Of a stretch of 35,526 nucleotides of DNA, positions 25,374 through 34,057 are shown in pieces (position 1 is the first letter of the stretch; each line of letters begins with the position of its first letter). The notes under the pieces were generated by a model, which saw only the letters and a program-made list of their open reading frames with translations, did not search any database and was not told the DNA's origin. Position numbers and translations under genes: made by a program. This DNA is from JBJKPP01 sp046706145. GTDB taxonomy: Bacteria; Bacteroidota; Ignavibacteria; Ignavibacteriales; Ignavibacteriaceae. Location of the stretch: positions 1 to 35,526 of the forward strand of contig JBJKPP010000122.1 of NCBI GenBank assembly GCA_046706145.1, read 5' to 3'.

Positions 25374-25374
25374 A

Positions 25375-26100
25375 ATGAAAAGACGAGTAACCAGATCTAT
25401 TATCCCCAATCTTTTCACAGCATTAAACATGTTTTCCGGTTTTCTTTCAGTTTTAAATGCGAGTAATGGAAAATATATTTATGCTGCATGGTTAATAATA
25501 ATAGCAGCTATTTTTGATGCATTAGATGGAGTAGTTGCGCGCTTAACTAAATCAAGCAGTGAACTAGGCGTAGAACTGGATTCGCTTTCTGATGTTGTCA
25601 GCTTTGGACTCGCTCCTTCTGTTTTAATTTACACAACCTATTTGAAAAATTTCAATGAGATGGGGATTATAATTTCATCGCTGCTATTAATTGCCGGTGG
25701 ATTCCGGCTGGCAAGATTTAATGTGCAACTGGTCGGATTTGACAAAGATCATTTCAAAGGTTTACCAATTCCATTGTCGGCTATAACTATATCAGCTTTT
25801 GTGCTAACTTATTTTAACAAGGGAGTTGGTTTTGAAGAACCATATCAACAGTATATAATCCCGCTAGTTATTGTCCTATCAATTCTTATGGTAAGTAGGA
25901 TAAGATATGAAACCATTCCAAAGTTTACTATACAAGAATTAAAAGCTAAGCCATTTCATTTTGCGTTCATAATCCTTTCAATAATTTTACTAATTATCAC
26001 CTCAGGAAAAGCGCTTATAGGCATTTTTGTTTTCATAATTCTATTTGGTATTTTTAAGCATATTTTTTCAAGAATGTCTAAATCCTCTAAGAATGTATAA
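25375..26100 (+). CDS. pssA: CDP-diacylglycerol--serine O-phosphatidyltransferase
   Basis: Makes phosphatidylserine from CDP-diacylglycerol and serine in the membrane. The CDP-alcohol phosphotransferase signature is complete: Asp48, Asp51-Gly52, Ala55-Arg56, Gly65, Asp69 and Asp73 with the standard spacing. The opening RSIIPNLFTALNMFSGFLSV is typical of the family, and several further hydrophobic helices follow. The frame extends upstream to 25321 inside psd, but the ATG at 25375, one base after the psd stop, gives the family-standard N-terminus and 241 aa. The last 8 bases overlap the purS start. Confidence 0.94.
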   Translation: MKRRVTRSIIPNLFTALNMFSGFLSVLNASNGKYIYAAWLIIIAAIFDALDGVVARLTKSSSELGVELDSLSDVVSFGLAPSVLIYTTYLKNFNEMGIIISSLLLIAGGFRLARFNVQLVGFDKDHFKGLPIPLSAITISAFVLTYFNKGVGFEEPYQQYIIPLVIVLSILMVSRIRYETIPKFTIQELKAKPFHFAFIILSIILLIITSGKALIGIFVFIILFGIFKHIFSRMSKSSKNV

Positions 26101-26356
26101 AGCAGTTGTAATCGTTAAAAGAAGACCGTCGATTCTTGACCCGCAAGGGAAAGCCGTAGAAAAAGGAGCGCAACTTCTCGGGTTTAACAATGTAAAAAAT
26201 ACAAGAATAGGAAAGTTTATCGAATTTTTTATTGATGTTAAAGAAAGAGATAAAGCTGAAAAGGAAGTTAAACTTTACTGTGAAAAATTGCTCTCCAATC
26301 CCATAATGGAAGATTTTGAATATACTTTAGATGAAGTGAAAAATAATGGTTCCTAA
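26093..26356 (+). CDS. purS: Phosphoribosylformylglycinamidine synthase subunit PurS
   Basis: PurS bridges PurL and PurQ in the multi-subunit FGAM synthase that converts FGAR to FGAM in purine synthesis. From the ATG at 26093 it is 87 aa, standard for the family, with VVIVKRRPSILDPQGKAVEK at its start, LLGFNNVKNTRIGKFIEF in the middle and the CEKLLSNPIMEDFEY end. A longer frame from 26045 lies within pssA and is not needed. It overlaps pssA by 8 nt at its start and purQ by 11 nt at its end. Confidence 0.94.
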   Translation: MYKAVVIVKRRPSILDPQGKAVEKGAQLLGFNNVKNTRIGKFIEFFIDVKERDKAEKEVKLYCEKLLSNPIMEDFEYTLDEVKNNGS

Positions 26357-27041
26357 GTTTGGTGTAGTAATTTTTCCGGGAGCAAACTGCGATTATGATG
26401 CTTATTATTCCATCAAGAAAGTTCTTGGTTATGATACCACTTTTTTGTGGCACAAGGACACAAATCTGGCGAACTGTAATATAATTATTCTTCCCGGTGG
26501 TTTTTCTTACGGAGATTATCTAAGAACCGGTGCAATCGCCAAATTTTCCCCAATAATGAATAGTATTATTGATTTTGCAGAAAAAGGAGGTCATGTTATA
26601 GGAATATGCAACGGCTTTCAAATTCTTCTAGAAACAGGCCTTTTACCGGGCGTCATGACGAAAAATAAATCACTTCAATTTGTTTGTAAAGATGTATATC
26701 TTTCTGTTGAAAATTATAATACAATTTTTACTAAAGGAATAAATCCTGGCAAAAAATTGAAATTTCCTGTGGCGCACGGAGAAGGAAATTATTTCGCAGA
26801 TGAAGAAACTATGGATGAACTTGTTAAGAACGAACAAATAATTTTCAAATACGTTCCTTTAAATGATTCTGACAGAAATTACAATCCTAACGGTTCAATT
26901 ATGAACATTGCGGGAATTGTAAATAAGAAGAAAAATGTTCTCGGTTTAATGCCACATCCGGAAAGAAGCTGTGATCCTGTTTTGAGAAGAACCGATGGAC
27001 AGGTTTTCTTCAAAACAATTATAAATAATATTTTTAATTGA
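26346..27041 (+). CDS. purQ: Phosphoribosylformylglycinamidine synthase glutaminase subunit PurQ
   Basis: Supplies ammonia from glutamine to PurL. The 231-aa class I amidotransferase has the start KFGVVIFPGANCDYD, the oxyanion segment LPGGFSYGDYLR (49-60), the nucleophile elbow GICNGFQ (Cys88) and the catalytic His204 and Glu206 in LMPHPER. The triad is therefore intact. The ATG overlaps the 3' end of purS by 11 nt. PurL, the third partner, is not in the window. Confidence 0.95.
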   Translation: MVPKFGVVIFPGANCDYDAYYSIKKVLGYDTTFLWHKDTNLANCNIIILPGGFSYGDYLRTGAIAKFSPIMNSIIDFAEKGGHVIGICNGFQILLETGLLPGVMTKNKSLQFVCKDVYLSVENYNTIFTKGINPGKKLKFPVAHGEGNYFADEETMDELVKNEQIIFKYVPLNDSDRNYNPNGSIMNIAGIVNKKKNVLGLMPHPERSCDPVLRRTDGQVFFKTIINNIFN

Positions 27042-27053
27042 GGTATATTAAAA

Positions 27054-27242
27054 ATGTTTGATAGTCTTGGTATCGGAGAATTACTTATAATTTTGGTGGT
27101 AATTTTGCTTCTATTTGGAGCAAAGAAAATCCCGGAATTAGCAAAGGGCCTTGGCAAAGGAATGAGTGAATTCAAAAAAGGCCTGAAGGATGTAGAAGAG
27201 AATATAAAAGACAAAGAAAAGAAAGAAGAAGAGAAAAATTAA
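27054..27242 (+). CDS. tatA: Twin-arginine translocase subunit TatA/E, first copy
   Basis: The 62-aa protein has a short N-terminal membrane helix (about 4-20, GIGELLIILVVILLLFG), the FGAKKIPELAKGLGKG hinge and amphipathic helix, and a charged lysine/glutamate tail. TatA oligomers form the translocation site for folded proteins carrying twin-arginine signals. It follows purQ by 12 nt and is followed by a second copy 15 nt on. TatC is absent here. Confidence 0.93.
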   Translation: MFDSLGIGELLIILVVILLLFGAKKIPELAKGLGKGMSEFKKGLKDVEENIKDKEKKEEEKN

Positions 27243-27257
27243 TTTTTTGAGGCTAAT

Positions 27258-27455
27258 ATGTTCGATAATATTGGTGGTGGCGAACTTTTAGTTATCCTCC
27301 TCGTGATTTTAGTTCTTTTTGGAGCTAAAAGAATTCCAGAATTGGCAAGAAACCTCGGCAAAGGTATAAGCGAATTCAAAAAAGGAGTAAAAGACGTTCA
27401 GGATAACATAAAAATCACCGATGACGATTTGAAGACCAAAGAAAAGAAGCCCTGA
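27258..27455 (+). CDS. tatA: Twin-arginine translocase subunit TatA/E, second copy
   Basis: The 65-aa protein has the same plan as the previous one: GGGELLVILLVILVLFGAK, then RIPELARNLGKGISEF, then an acidic/lysine tail. The two copies are highly similar through the helix and hinge and diverge in the tails, as expected from a tandem duplication. One copy could serve a TatB- or TatE-like role, but neither has the longer TatB tail. GAGG precedes the ATG. Confidence 0.92.
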   Translation: MFDNIGGGELLVILLVILVLFGAKRIPELARNLGKGISEFKKGVKDVQDNIKITDDDLKTKEKKP

Positions 27456-27519
27456 TTTTATTAACCATCATCTGCTTTCCATTCCATTAATTTGATTGCA
27501 AAAACCAAAGGGATATTTA

Positions 27520-28953
27520 TTGCTTTCTTATAATAACATCTCTGATAAAATTCTTCAAATAAAAGAAAATAAATTATCACTAAAAGAAAACGTTTCGGAT
27601 TTTGTTAAAAGAATACACGGCAATAAACATTTAAACGCATTTAATTTTGTTTTTGCTGACGAGGCTATTGAAAATGCGAAAATAATCGAAGGAAAAATTA
27701 AAAGCGGTAATCATGGGAAATTGGCAGGTGCCGTAATTGCAATCAAAGATGTACTTGCCTTAAAAAATAAACCTCTCACCTGTTCATCAAAAATACTAAA
27801 AAATTTTAACTCTATTTATACTGCTACAGCCGTGAAGAAACTTATTGATGAAGATGCAATAATCATTGGAAAAACAAATTGCGACGAGTTTGCAATGGGC
27901 TCTTCCAACGAAAATTCCGCTTTTGGAAAAGTATTGAATCCCATAGATAATGACAGGGTTCCTGGGGGCTCGAGCGGAGGCTCTGCAGTAGCAGTAGCCG
28001 CAGAACTTTGCGACGTTTCCTTGGGAACAGATACAGGCGGTTCAGTTAGACAGCCTGCTTCATTTTGCGGAATCTATGGTTTGAAACCAACTTACGGAAG
28101 AATATCACGGTACGGACTAACAGCATACGCCTCATCGTTTGATACAATTGGAGTATTTACAAAAGATGTTGACAGCCTCGCAACTGTACTTGGTATTATC
28201 TCAGGAAAAGATGCAAATGATGCTACATCTGCTGATAACGAAGTCCCCGATTTTTTAAGTGCGTTGAGCACTGAAAATCACAATCTCAAAATAGGAATTC
28301 CTAAAGAGTATTTTGGAAAAGGATTATCCGAAGAAATAAAAGATAATATAGAAGAACTCATAAAAAAATTGAAATCATATGGATTCGAATTCATGGATGT
28401 TGAACTACCAACGACAGAATATAATATTGCCGCATATTATATTTTGGCCACCGCAGAAGCTTCATCAAATTTAGCACGGTACGATGGCGCACGATACGGC
28501 CTAAGAACTAAAGAAGTTTCTAACTTAAATGAGATGTATGTTAACTCGCGGAGTGAAGGATTTGGTACTGAGGTGAAAAGAAGAATTATGCTTGGCACCT
28601 ACGTTCTTTCGGCGGGATATTATGATGCTTATTATCTAAAGGCACAAAAAGTAAGGAGATTGATAAAAAATGATTTTAATAATGTCTTTTCCAAAGTTGA
28701 TTTAATTATCTCGCCAACTGCCCCTTCTACTGCTTTTAAGATTGGCGAAAAAACGAATGATCCTCTGCAAATGTATTTGAGTGATATATATACAACCTCT
28801 GCAAATTTAGCGGGAATTCCGGGGTTGAATATACCTTATGGAAAAGATTCCAACGGTCTTCCAATTGGAATTCAATTCATGGCCAATCAATTCGAAGAAG
28901 TGAAATTACTCAAGATCGCAAAGTTTATAGAAACCAAACTGCTTGGCAACTGA
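27520..28953 (+). CDS. gatA: Glutamyl/aspartyl-tRNA(Gln/Asn) amidotransferase subunit A
   Basis: Amidase subunit of GatCAB, which converts Glu-tRNA(Gln) or Asp-tRNA(Asn) to the amide form. From the TTG at 27520 the protein is 477 aa. The amidase triad is complete: Lys76 in AIKDV, Ser151 in GGSSGGSA and Ser175 in GTDTGGSVRQPASFCG, numbers that fall close to those of characterised GatA enzymes. A frame from a TTG at 27496 (485 aa) is possible, but only 27520 has an AAAGGGA ribosome site at proper distance. It is the last gene of the plus-strand operon; its stop is 3 bases from the convergent YacP-type gene. GatB and GatC are elsewhere. Confidence 0.95.
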   Translation: MLSYNNISDKILQIKENKLSLKENVSDFVKRIHGNKHLNAFNFVFADEAIENAKIIEGKIKSGNHGKLAGAVIAIKDVLALKNKPLTCSSKILKNFNSIYTATAVKKLIDEDAIIIGKTNCDEFAMGSSNENSAFGKVLNPIDNDRVPGGSSGGSAVAVAAELCDVSLGTDTGGSVRQPASFCGIYGLKPTYGRISRYGLTAYASSFDTIGVFTKDVDSLATVLGIISGKDANDATSADNEVPDFLSALSTENHNLKIGIPKEYFGKGLSEEIKDNIEELIKKLKSYGFEFMDVELPTTEYNIAAYYILATAEASSNLARYDGARYGLRTKEVSNLNEMYVNSRSEGFGTEVKRRIMLGTYVLSAGYYDAYYLKAQKVRRLIKNDFNNVFSKVDLIISPTAPSTAFKIGEKTNDPLQMYLSDIYTTSANLAGIPGLNIPYGKDSNGLPIGIQFMANQFEEVKLLKIAKFIETKLLGN

Positions 28954-28956
28954 AAA

Positions 28957-29421
28957 TCACTTTTTCTTTTCCACACCAAATAATCGCTTAAATTGTTCAA
29001 CATTATTTATTTCATCGATTTTAGATTTTTCTTCATCAATAGCATCTTTATGAGATAATTTCTTTGCAAATTCTTCACTTGAGGTAACATTGCAACCGCA
29101 CGATTTTGCAAATTTAATAATTTCAATGTCAGAGCTAACAACTACTAAATTTCTTCTGCTGTTAGAATTTTCTATCATCAACTTTATTTCCTCATCTGCT
29201 GTTTTCTTATTTGAATAGATAATTTTTCCAAGCGAAAATGGGATGGCTTCATTCTCAAAACCATCGAAGAATAAATTTATACGCTGCTTATTTTTCTTAA
29301 AACTTCTTTCAAGCATAATGGCTAAGGTGCCACGAGCAGCTTGACCATCTTTTTTCTGCATGTCGAATAATTTCTTTATCTTGCCTATTAAATTATTACC
29401 GTCTATTAAGTAATTTTTCAA
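28957..29421 (-). CDS. YacP-type NYN-domain nuclease
   Basis: The 154-aa protein has the NYN (PIN-like) fold marks: DGNNLIG at the N-terminus (Asp7), NLFFDGFENE (Asp53), SNKKTADEEIK (Asp76), and VVSSDIEI (Asp98), a full set of acidic metal ligands. YacP (Rae1) of Bacillus cleaves mRNA at the ribosome, so RNA cleavage is the likely activity, though the target is unknown. The start is a TTG at 29421 with AGGTAG before it; the stop of lptD lies inside this site, 4 nt upstream. Confidence 0.85.
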   Translation of the reverse strand: MKNYLIDGNNLIGKIKKLFDMQKKDGQAARGTLAIMLERSFKKNKQRINLFFDGFENEAIPFSLGKIIYSNKKTADEEIKLMIENSNSRRNLVVVSSDIEIIKFAKSCGCNVTSSEEFAKKLSHKDAIDEEKSKIDEINNVEQFKRLFGVEKKK

Positions 29422-29425
29422 AATG

Positions 29426-31969
29426 CTACCTATTGCTGAAAAACTGACTAGCTTTTGTAATTTTTAGATCCTGTAACTGCGGAGCTTTAACTCTTAATTC
29501 AAATCTATAACCCCTGTAAATTCCCACAGGATTCCATGTAAAATTCATTACCCAACAATCTAAATCTCTCGAAATTTTAATTTCAGGTGCAGAAAACTGG
29601 CTGCTTCTAATATCATAACTGCCTGAAAAAGAAAGTTTCCAGTTAGGTGTTAAGTTGAAGTTGAATCCTCCTGCTATGTTAGATGAAACGACAACACTTA
29701 AAGGCGTGGGCCTGCTTAGAGCATAATTATAAGTTAATGAAACATTCCATGGAATCGAAAAATCAGATTGCTTTGCCTCATCATATATGCCTTTATATAC
29801 GCTGTTCTCGGACTGCTGCAAATCGTAGTTTTCTTGCTGCTGGGATGGGGTACTATTTTTGGAACTCAATCTCTTACCGGACAAGCTTGTGGAAATAGAA
29901 AATTGAAAATTTGTTAATCTCAACAAACCTTTGCCTTCGTTAATTAAGAACTTATTAATCCTGCTTTGAGTACTGGAATAATCATACGGACTGAAAGTTG
30001 AGCTGCCGAAAAAATTAAGTACACTTCCAACCTGTGTTCTATAATTCAAACTAAGATCGGAAAATTTTAAACTATCTGCAGCAAAATTATATCCCATCGA
30101 CGCATTTAAGTTTAAGAGTTGAATTTTGTTTTCCTTAGAAGTTGTATCTGTTGGGTCAGGTTGAGTTTTAATTTCAAAAATGTTAGACAAAGAAAAAGAA
30201 ATGTTTTGCTGCTCACCCATACTTGGACCGCCAAAAATTTCATTTTGGAATTTATCGTATTTTACGACCTGTCCATTTGAATTTACATAACTTCCGTAAT
30301 ATCTCCACCAGGGTTTCGAGAAATCAGGTTGGTAAGTATAAGATATACTCGGAACCAATGTATGTCTCAAAGCTTCGATTCCCAAAGCATTGATATTAAA
30401 AATTCCATATAATTTTGTCGATGCAGAAACACCAAAGTTAAAGGTTCTTACAAAGTTGATTTGTTTTATGTCTTTGGTAATCAGGGAATCACTGCCTTCT
30501 GTGTTTAAACCGGCATCAACAATTTCAATTCTTTTATTGTACCACAACTCATTGTAATTAAAATATGGTGAAATACTTATATGACCTAACTTCGGCGATA
30601 AGCTGGCCCTAAGATTGTGTTCAATTCCACCTCTTATTGCTAGGTTTCCATTTGTTTTATTTCTTGTGTTTTCAAATTGACCGGTATATTGATATCCAAA
30701 TGTTTGATACCAGGTTTCTTGACCGATAGAGTTTTGACTCTTGAAAGGATAACTTTGAGCTAAGGTAAATGTAAGATTTGGCAAGATTTCGCTAATATCC
30801 CCACTTTCCAAATCCTGAGTTCTGCTGTAACTGAGTGACAAACTATTACCCGAATCCCAGTTTTTAAACAATGTAGCGTTAGATACAATCTGATTTGTAA
30901 GCAATTGACTTAAGTCTGTGACATTCTGTTGAATGTAATTACCTGAAACAAATTCCATATTTGCATTGAAAGAAAGAGTAGGATCAATAGTCTGGCTGTG
31001 ATACCACATTATTCTCCAGTTTTTACTTTCTGATCTGCTGACGTCTGTTGCTTCACCTATACTTTTGAAACTATAGTTTGCTTGAAGACTGCCTGTATAG
31101 TTATATCTTAAAGCATATCTAAATCTAGTATTTAGACCAAAGCTCCCTCTCGTCCAATAATCTCCAGTTACAGCAAGGTCAACATAATTATTTATTGCCC
31201 AAAAGTATCCAAAGTTTCTAAAGTAATTTCCATACGTTGCATCTTCACCAAAAGTAGGAGTGATTATACCCGATCTCCTTCCTGATTGCAGAGGAAAAAC
31301 AGCAAATGGAATCGGCAACGGCATTGGCACTCCTCCTACATATAATAAGATCCATTTTGCGGCCACTTCTTCATTCTGAATTATTTTCATTTCGCTTGCG
31401 CTGAAGTAATAATCGGGAGGAGTTTTATTACATGTTGTGTAGATTCCATCTTTAATGAAGTATGAATTCTTGCTTATTTTTTTAACTTTTTCTCCTTCAT
31501 ACATAGCTCCCTCTGATTTTGTGCTTGCCATGGAAATATATCCGCGGCCAGTCTTAAAATTGTATCGCATGGAATTGCCTTTATAAACCTCGCCCGCTTC
31601 GGTTAAGACCGGCGTATTAAACAACTTATTCTTAGCAGTATCAGATTCAGCACCGGTTGCATCCAACTCATGTGTAATAAAATTTATTTTGATATTTGCA
31701 CTCTTTAAATCGGTCTGCTGGTATTGCACTTCGCTTTTTCCATACAAATTCATTATTCTCTGATTGACATGAAAAATTAAAGAATCCGAGGCTGTAGTAT
31801 TAATTATTGTATCGACGCTATAGGTTTTGGGCTTTGATGAATCTTGAACAGATTTTAAATTTTTTTGAATAGCTTTTAGCGAATCACTAATGCTTCGGGT
31901 GGAATCATTTGATTGGCAAAATGCCGTGGAGTACGAAATGATAAAAATTATATAAACTAATTTCTTCAT
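29426..31969 (-). CDS. lptD: LPS-assembly outer-membrane protein LptD (Bacteroidota type)
   Basis: Inserts lipopolysaccharide into the outer leaflet of the outer membrane. The 847-aa protein has an N-terminal signal peptide (about 1-18) and a jelly-roll OstA-like domain (near 55-190: NLYGKSEVQYQQTDLKSANI, GEVYKGNSMRYNFKTGRG, a pattern shared with OstA/LptA). The rest, from about residue 220, is a long beta barrel with alternating aromatic strands (GSLQANYSF, NLTFTLAQSYPF, LSFSGSYDIRS) ending in LDCWVMNFTWNPVGIYRGYRFELRVKAP. The paired cysteines of proteobacterial LptD are not conserved. It follows the ROK kinase by 28 nt and precedes the YacP gene. Confidence 0.88.
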   Translation of the reverse strand: MKKLVYIIFIISYSTAFCQSNDSTRSISDSLKAIQKNLKSVQDSSKPKTYSVDTIINTTASDSLIFHVNQRIMNLYGKSEVQYQQTDLKSANIKINFITHELDATGAESDTAKNKLFNTPVLTEAGEVYKGNSMRYNFKTGRGYISMASTKSEGAMYEGEKVKKISKNSYFIKDGIYTTCNKTPPDYYFSASEMKIIQNEEVAAKWILLYVGGVPMPLPIPFAVFPLQSGRRSGIITPTFGEDATYGNYFRNFGYFWAINNYVDLAVTGDYWTRGSFGLNTRFRYALRYNYTGSLQANYSFKSIGEATDVSRSESKNWRIMWYHSQTIDPTLSFNANMEFVSGNYIQQNVTDLSQLLTNQIVSNATLFKNWDSGNSLSLSYSRTQDLESGDISEILPNLTFTLAQSYPFKSQNSIGQETWYQTFGYQYTGQFENTRNKTNGNLAIRGGIEHNLRASLSPKLGHISISPYFNYNELWYNKRIEIVDAGLNTEGSDSLITKDIKQINFVRTFNFGVSASTKLYGIFNINALGIEALRHTLVPSISYTYQPDFSKPWWRYYGSYVNSNGQVVKYDKFQNEIFGGPSMGEQQNISFSLSNIFEIKTQPDPTDTTSKENKIQLLNLNASMGYNFAADSLKFSDLSLNYRTQVGSVLNFFGSSTFSPYDYSSTQSRINKFLINEGKGLLRLTNFQFSISTSLSGKRLSSKNSTPSQQQENYDLQQSENSVYKGIYDEAKQSDFSIPWNVSLTYNYALSRPTPLSVVVSSNIAGGFNFNLTPNWKLSFSGSYDIRSSQFSAPEIKISRDLDCWVMNFTWNPVGIYRGYRFELRVKAPQLQDLKITKASQFFSNR

Positions 31970-31997
31970 AAGTAGAAAACATGTTCATATTTCAATC

Positions 31998-32969
31998 TTA
32001 AATATCACCAAGTTTATAATACACTAAAGCAGAAGCACCTTTTATACCAGCATCATTTTTTAATTTAGCTGGTAGAATTTTGACTCTATCTTGAATCGAT
32101 CTTAAAACTCTGGTTTCAACAGTTTTCTCTACTGCCTGAAACAATGGTTTTCCAAAACCAGCCACACCACCTCCGATTATAAAAGTGCTAATATCCAATA
32201 AATTTGCGGTCGAGGCAAGGCAGCAACCAAGGTAAAAACCTAGATCATTTATCACCTGTTTTGCAAAACTATCACCCTCTTCTGCAGCATCTTGAACTAT
32301 TCTGGGAGAAAGTTGCTCAAAGTCATTATCTATTAATTTCCATATTGAAGAGTGCATATTATCAGGAAGTTGCTTCCTTACACTATTAATTATGTAATGG
32401 TTTCCTAAAAAGGTTTCGACACAACCAAAAGAACCGCAATTGCATTTACCTGCGGTATAATCTATGGTCATATGACCAATTTCACCCGCTGAACCGTGCT
32501 CGCCCCGAAAGAGTTTTCTATTGAATATTATTCCTCCACCAACCCCTGTACCAAGTGTAACCATAATAAAGGAATTTAGTTTTTTCCCATTTCCAAAAAT
32601 CATTTCTCCGATAGCTGCAACATTGGCATCATTTTCAACATAAGTGTCCAATCCAAATTCTTTAGATATGATATCGCCTAATTTCACTTTTTCCCAGCCT
32701 GGCAGGTTTGGCGGATACTCAACCACTCCACCTTGTAAAGTTACAGTCCCGGGAGAGCCTATTCCGATTCCTTTAATCTTCTTGTTATTTTTCTGGAGGA
32801 GATTGTGTATTGATAGTTTAATTTGGGATACCACGGATTCCGGTCCGCTTTCAGCATTGGTAGGAACTTTATCCTTCTTAACTATTTTACCATCCTTAGA
32901 CACTAATCCAATTTTTATATTAGTACCGCCTAAGTCAACACCGATTGAGTATTGTTCTTTATTTTCCAT
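31998..32969 (-). CDS. ROK-family sugar kinase (glucokinase-like)
   Basis: The 323-aa protein has the phosphate-binding DLGGTNIK (12-19), the catalytic ENDANVAA (Asp114), the second phosphate loop LGTGVGGGI (139-147) and a complete ROK zinc site: His166 in GEIGHM with Cys176, Cys178 and Cys183 in KCNCGSFGCVET. This is the profile of bacterial glucokinases, phosphorylating glucose at C6. Other hexoses or N-acetylated sugars are possible. There is no helix-turn-helix domain, so it is not a ROK repressor. The 80-bp gap before it could hold an internal promoter. Confidence 0.92.
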   Translation of the reverse strand: MENKEQYSIGVDLGGTNIKIGLVSKDGKIVKKDKVPTNAESGPESVVSQIKLSIHNLLQKNNKKIKGIGIGSPGTVTLQGGVVEYPPNLPGWEKVKLGDIISKEFGLDTYVENDANVAAIGEMIFGNGKKLNSFIMVTLGTGVGGGIIFNRKLFRGEHGSAGEIGHMTIDYTAGKCNCGSFGCVETFLGNHYIINSVRKQLPDNMHSSIWKLIDNDFEQLSPRIVQDAAEEGDSFAKQVINDLGFYLGCCLASTANLLDISTFIIGGGVAGFGKPLFQAVEKTVETRVLRSIQDRVKILPAKLKNDAGIKGASALVYYKLGDI

Positions 32970-33049
32970 TTATCAACCAAAACTTCTTTTGATATAAATT
33001 TGATTTTCATTACTAGATATATAAAAACAATATGTTTCTTCGTTGAACA

Positions 33050-34057
33050 TCATGGCGTGTCTTTTTGCCACGTTAATCTGGACAGAGACTCATCTATTTT
33101 TTTCAATATCAGATTTGCTACTTTTAAAGCTTTCAATCCATCTTCGCCGGAAACTATCGGTTTGCTTCTTTCAATAACAGAATTAACAAATAATTCAAGC
33201 TCATAATGCAAAGCATTTATTTCCTTGATAATCGGCTGTTCATAAATTAATCTTTTTTTGTTTGAGCCAACTCCAATCTCTCCGAAAGATATTGAAGGTC
33301 CGCTTTGTTTTTCATCAGTTTGCAGCAATCGATATATTTCTGAGACACCAGTAACAAAATCCAGAGAAATATAAGCATCTTTCTGAAATATTCTCATTTT
33401 TCTCATTTTTTTCTGGGATATTCTACTGGCAGTAACATTTGCAACTGCGCCGTTTTTAAACATAATTCTTGCATTTGCAATATCAACGTTATCAGAGACC
33501 ACAGCAACACCGTTTGCATCTACAGCTTCTACATCACTCTTAATAAGACTTAAAATAATATCTATATCATGAATCATCAAATCCAGAACTACAGCCACAT
33601 CTGTGCCTCTCGGATTAAACTGTGCTAACCTGTCTGTCTGAATAAACATTGGCTCAAATATAAATTCTTCAAGAGATAATAAAGCAGGATTAAATCTCTC
33701 AATATGCCCCACTTGTAAATTTAAATTCTTGGACTTAGCAATTTCTATTAATTTCTCAGCTTCGTTAATCGTCGCAGTTATTGGTTTTTCAACAAATATA
33801 TGAATTCCATTCTCAAGACAAGCCTTGGCTATTTCAAAATGTGCAGAAGTTGTTACCGCTATGGAAACAGCCTGGACATCAGACAATAATTCTTCCATAC
33901 TATCAAATTTTTTTACTTTCAAATCATCGGCAAGGGTCTCCGCAACAGTACTATTTGTATCAAAAACACCAACAAATTCACAATTCATTATTTCTTTAAA
34001 CATTTTAGCGTGAAGCTTGCCAAGATGTCCTGTCCCGATTACACCAACTTTTAACAT
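33050..34057 (-). CDS. Gfo/Idh/MocA-family NAD(P)-dependent oxidoreductase
   Basis: The 335-aa protein starts with a Rossmann fold (KVGVIGTGHLGKLHA, glycines at 8-13), has the conserved FVEKPI (EKP at 90-92) and a C-terminal substrate domain with GHIERFNPALLSLEE and MIHDIDIILSLI. Family members oxidise or reduce sugars or related ketones; the HD in MIHDID corresponds to the usual catalytic region. Substrate not known. The start overlaps the stop of the T9SS plug gene by one base (TAATG), indicating translational coupling, and the ROK kinase follows. The cluster suggests a link to cell-surface sugar metabolism. Confidence 0.92.
   Translation of the reverse strand: MLKVGVIGTGHLGKLHAKMFKEIMNCEFVGVFDTNSTVAETLADDLKVKKFDSMEELLSDVQAVSIAVTTSAHFEIAKACLENGIHIFVEKPITATINEAEKLIEIAKSKNLNLQVGHIERFNPALLSLEEFIFEPMFIQTDRLAQFNPRGTDVAVVLDLMIHDIDIILSLIKSDVEAVDANGVAVVSDNVDIANARIMFKNGAVANVTASRISQKKMRKMRIFQKDAYISLDFVTGVSEIYRLLQTDEKQSGPSISFGEIGVGSNKKRLIYEQPIIKEINALHYELELFVNSVIERSKPIVSGEDGLKALKVANLILKKIDESLSRLTWQKDTP

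Noticed and set aside
24999..25430. 143-codon minus-strand frame
   Set aside because: Antisense to psd, which has complete active-site motifs; no supporting signal on the other strand.
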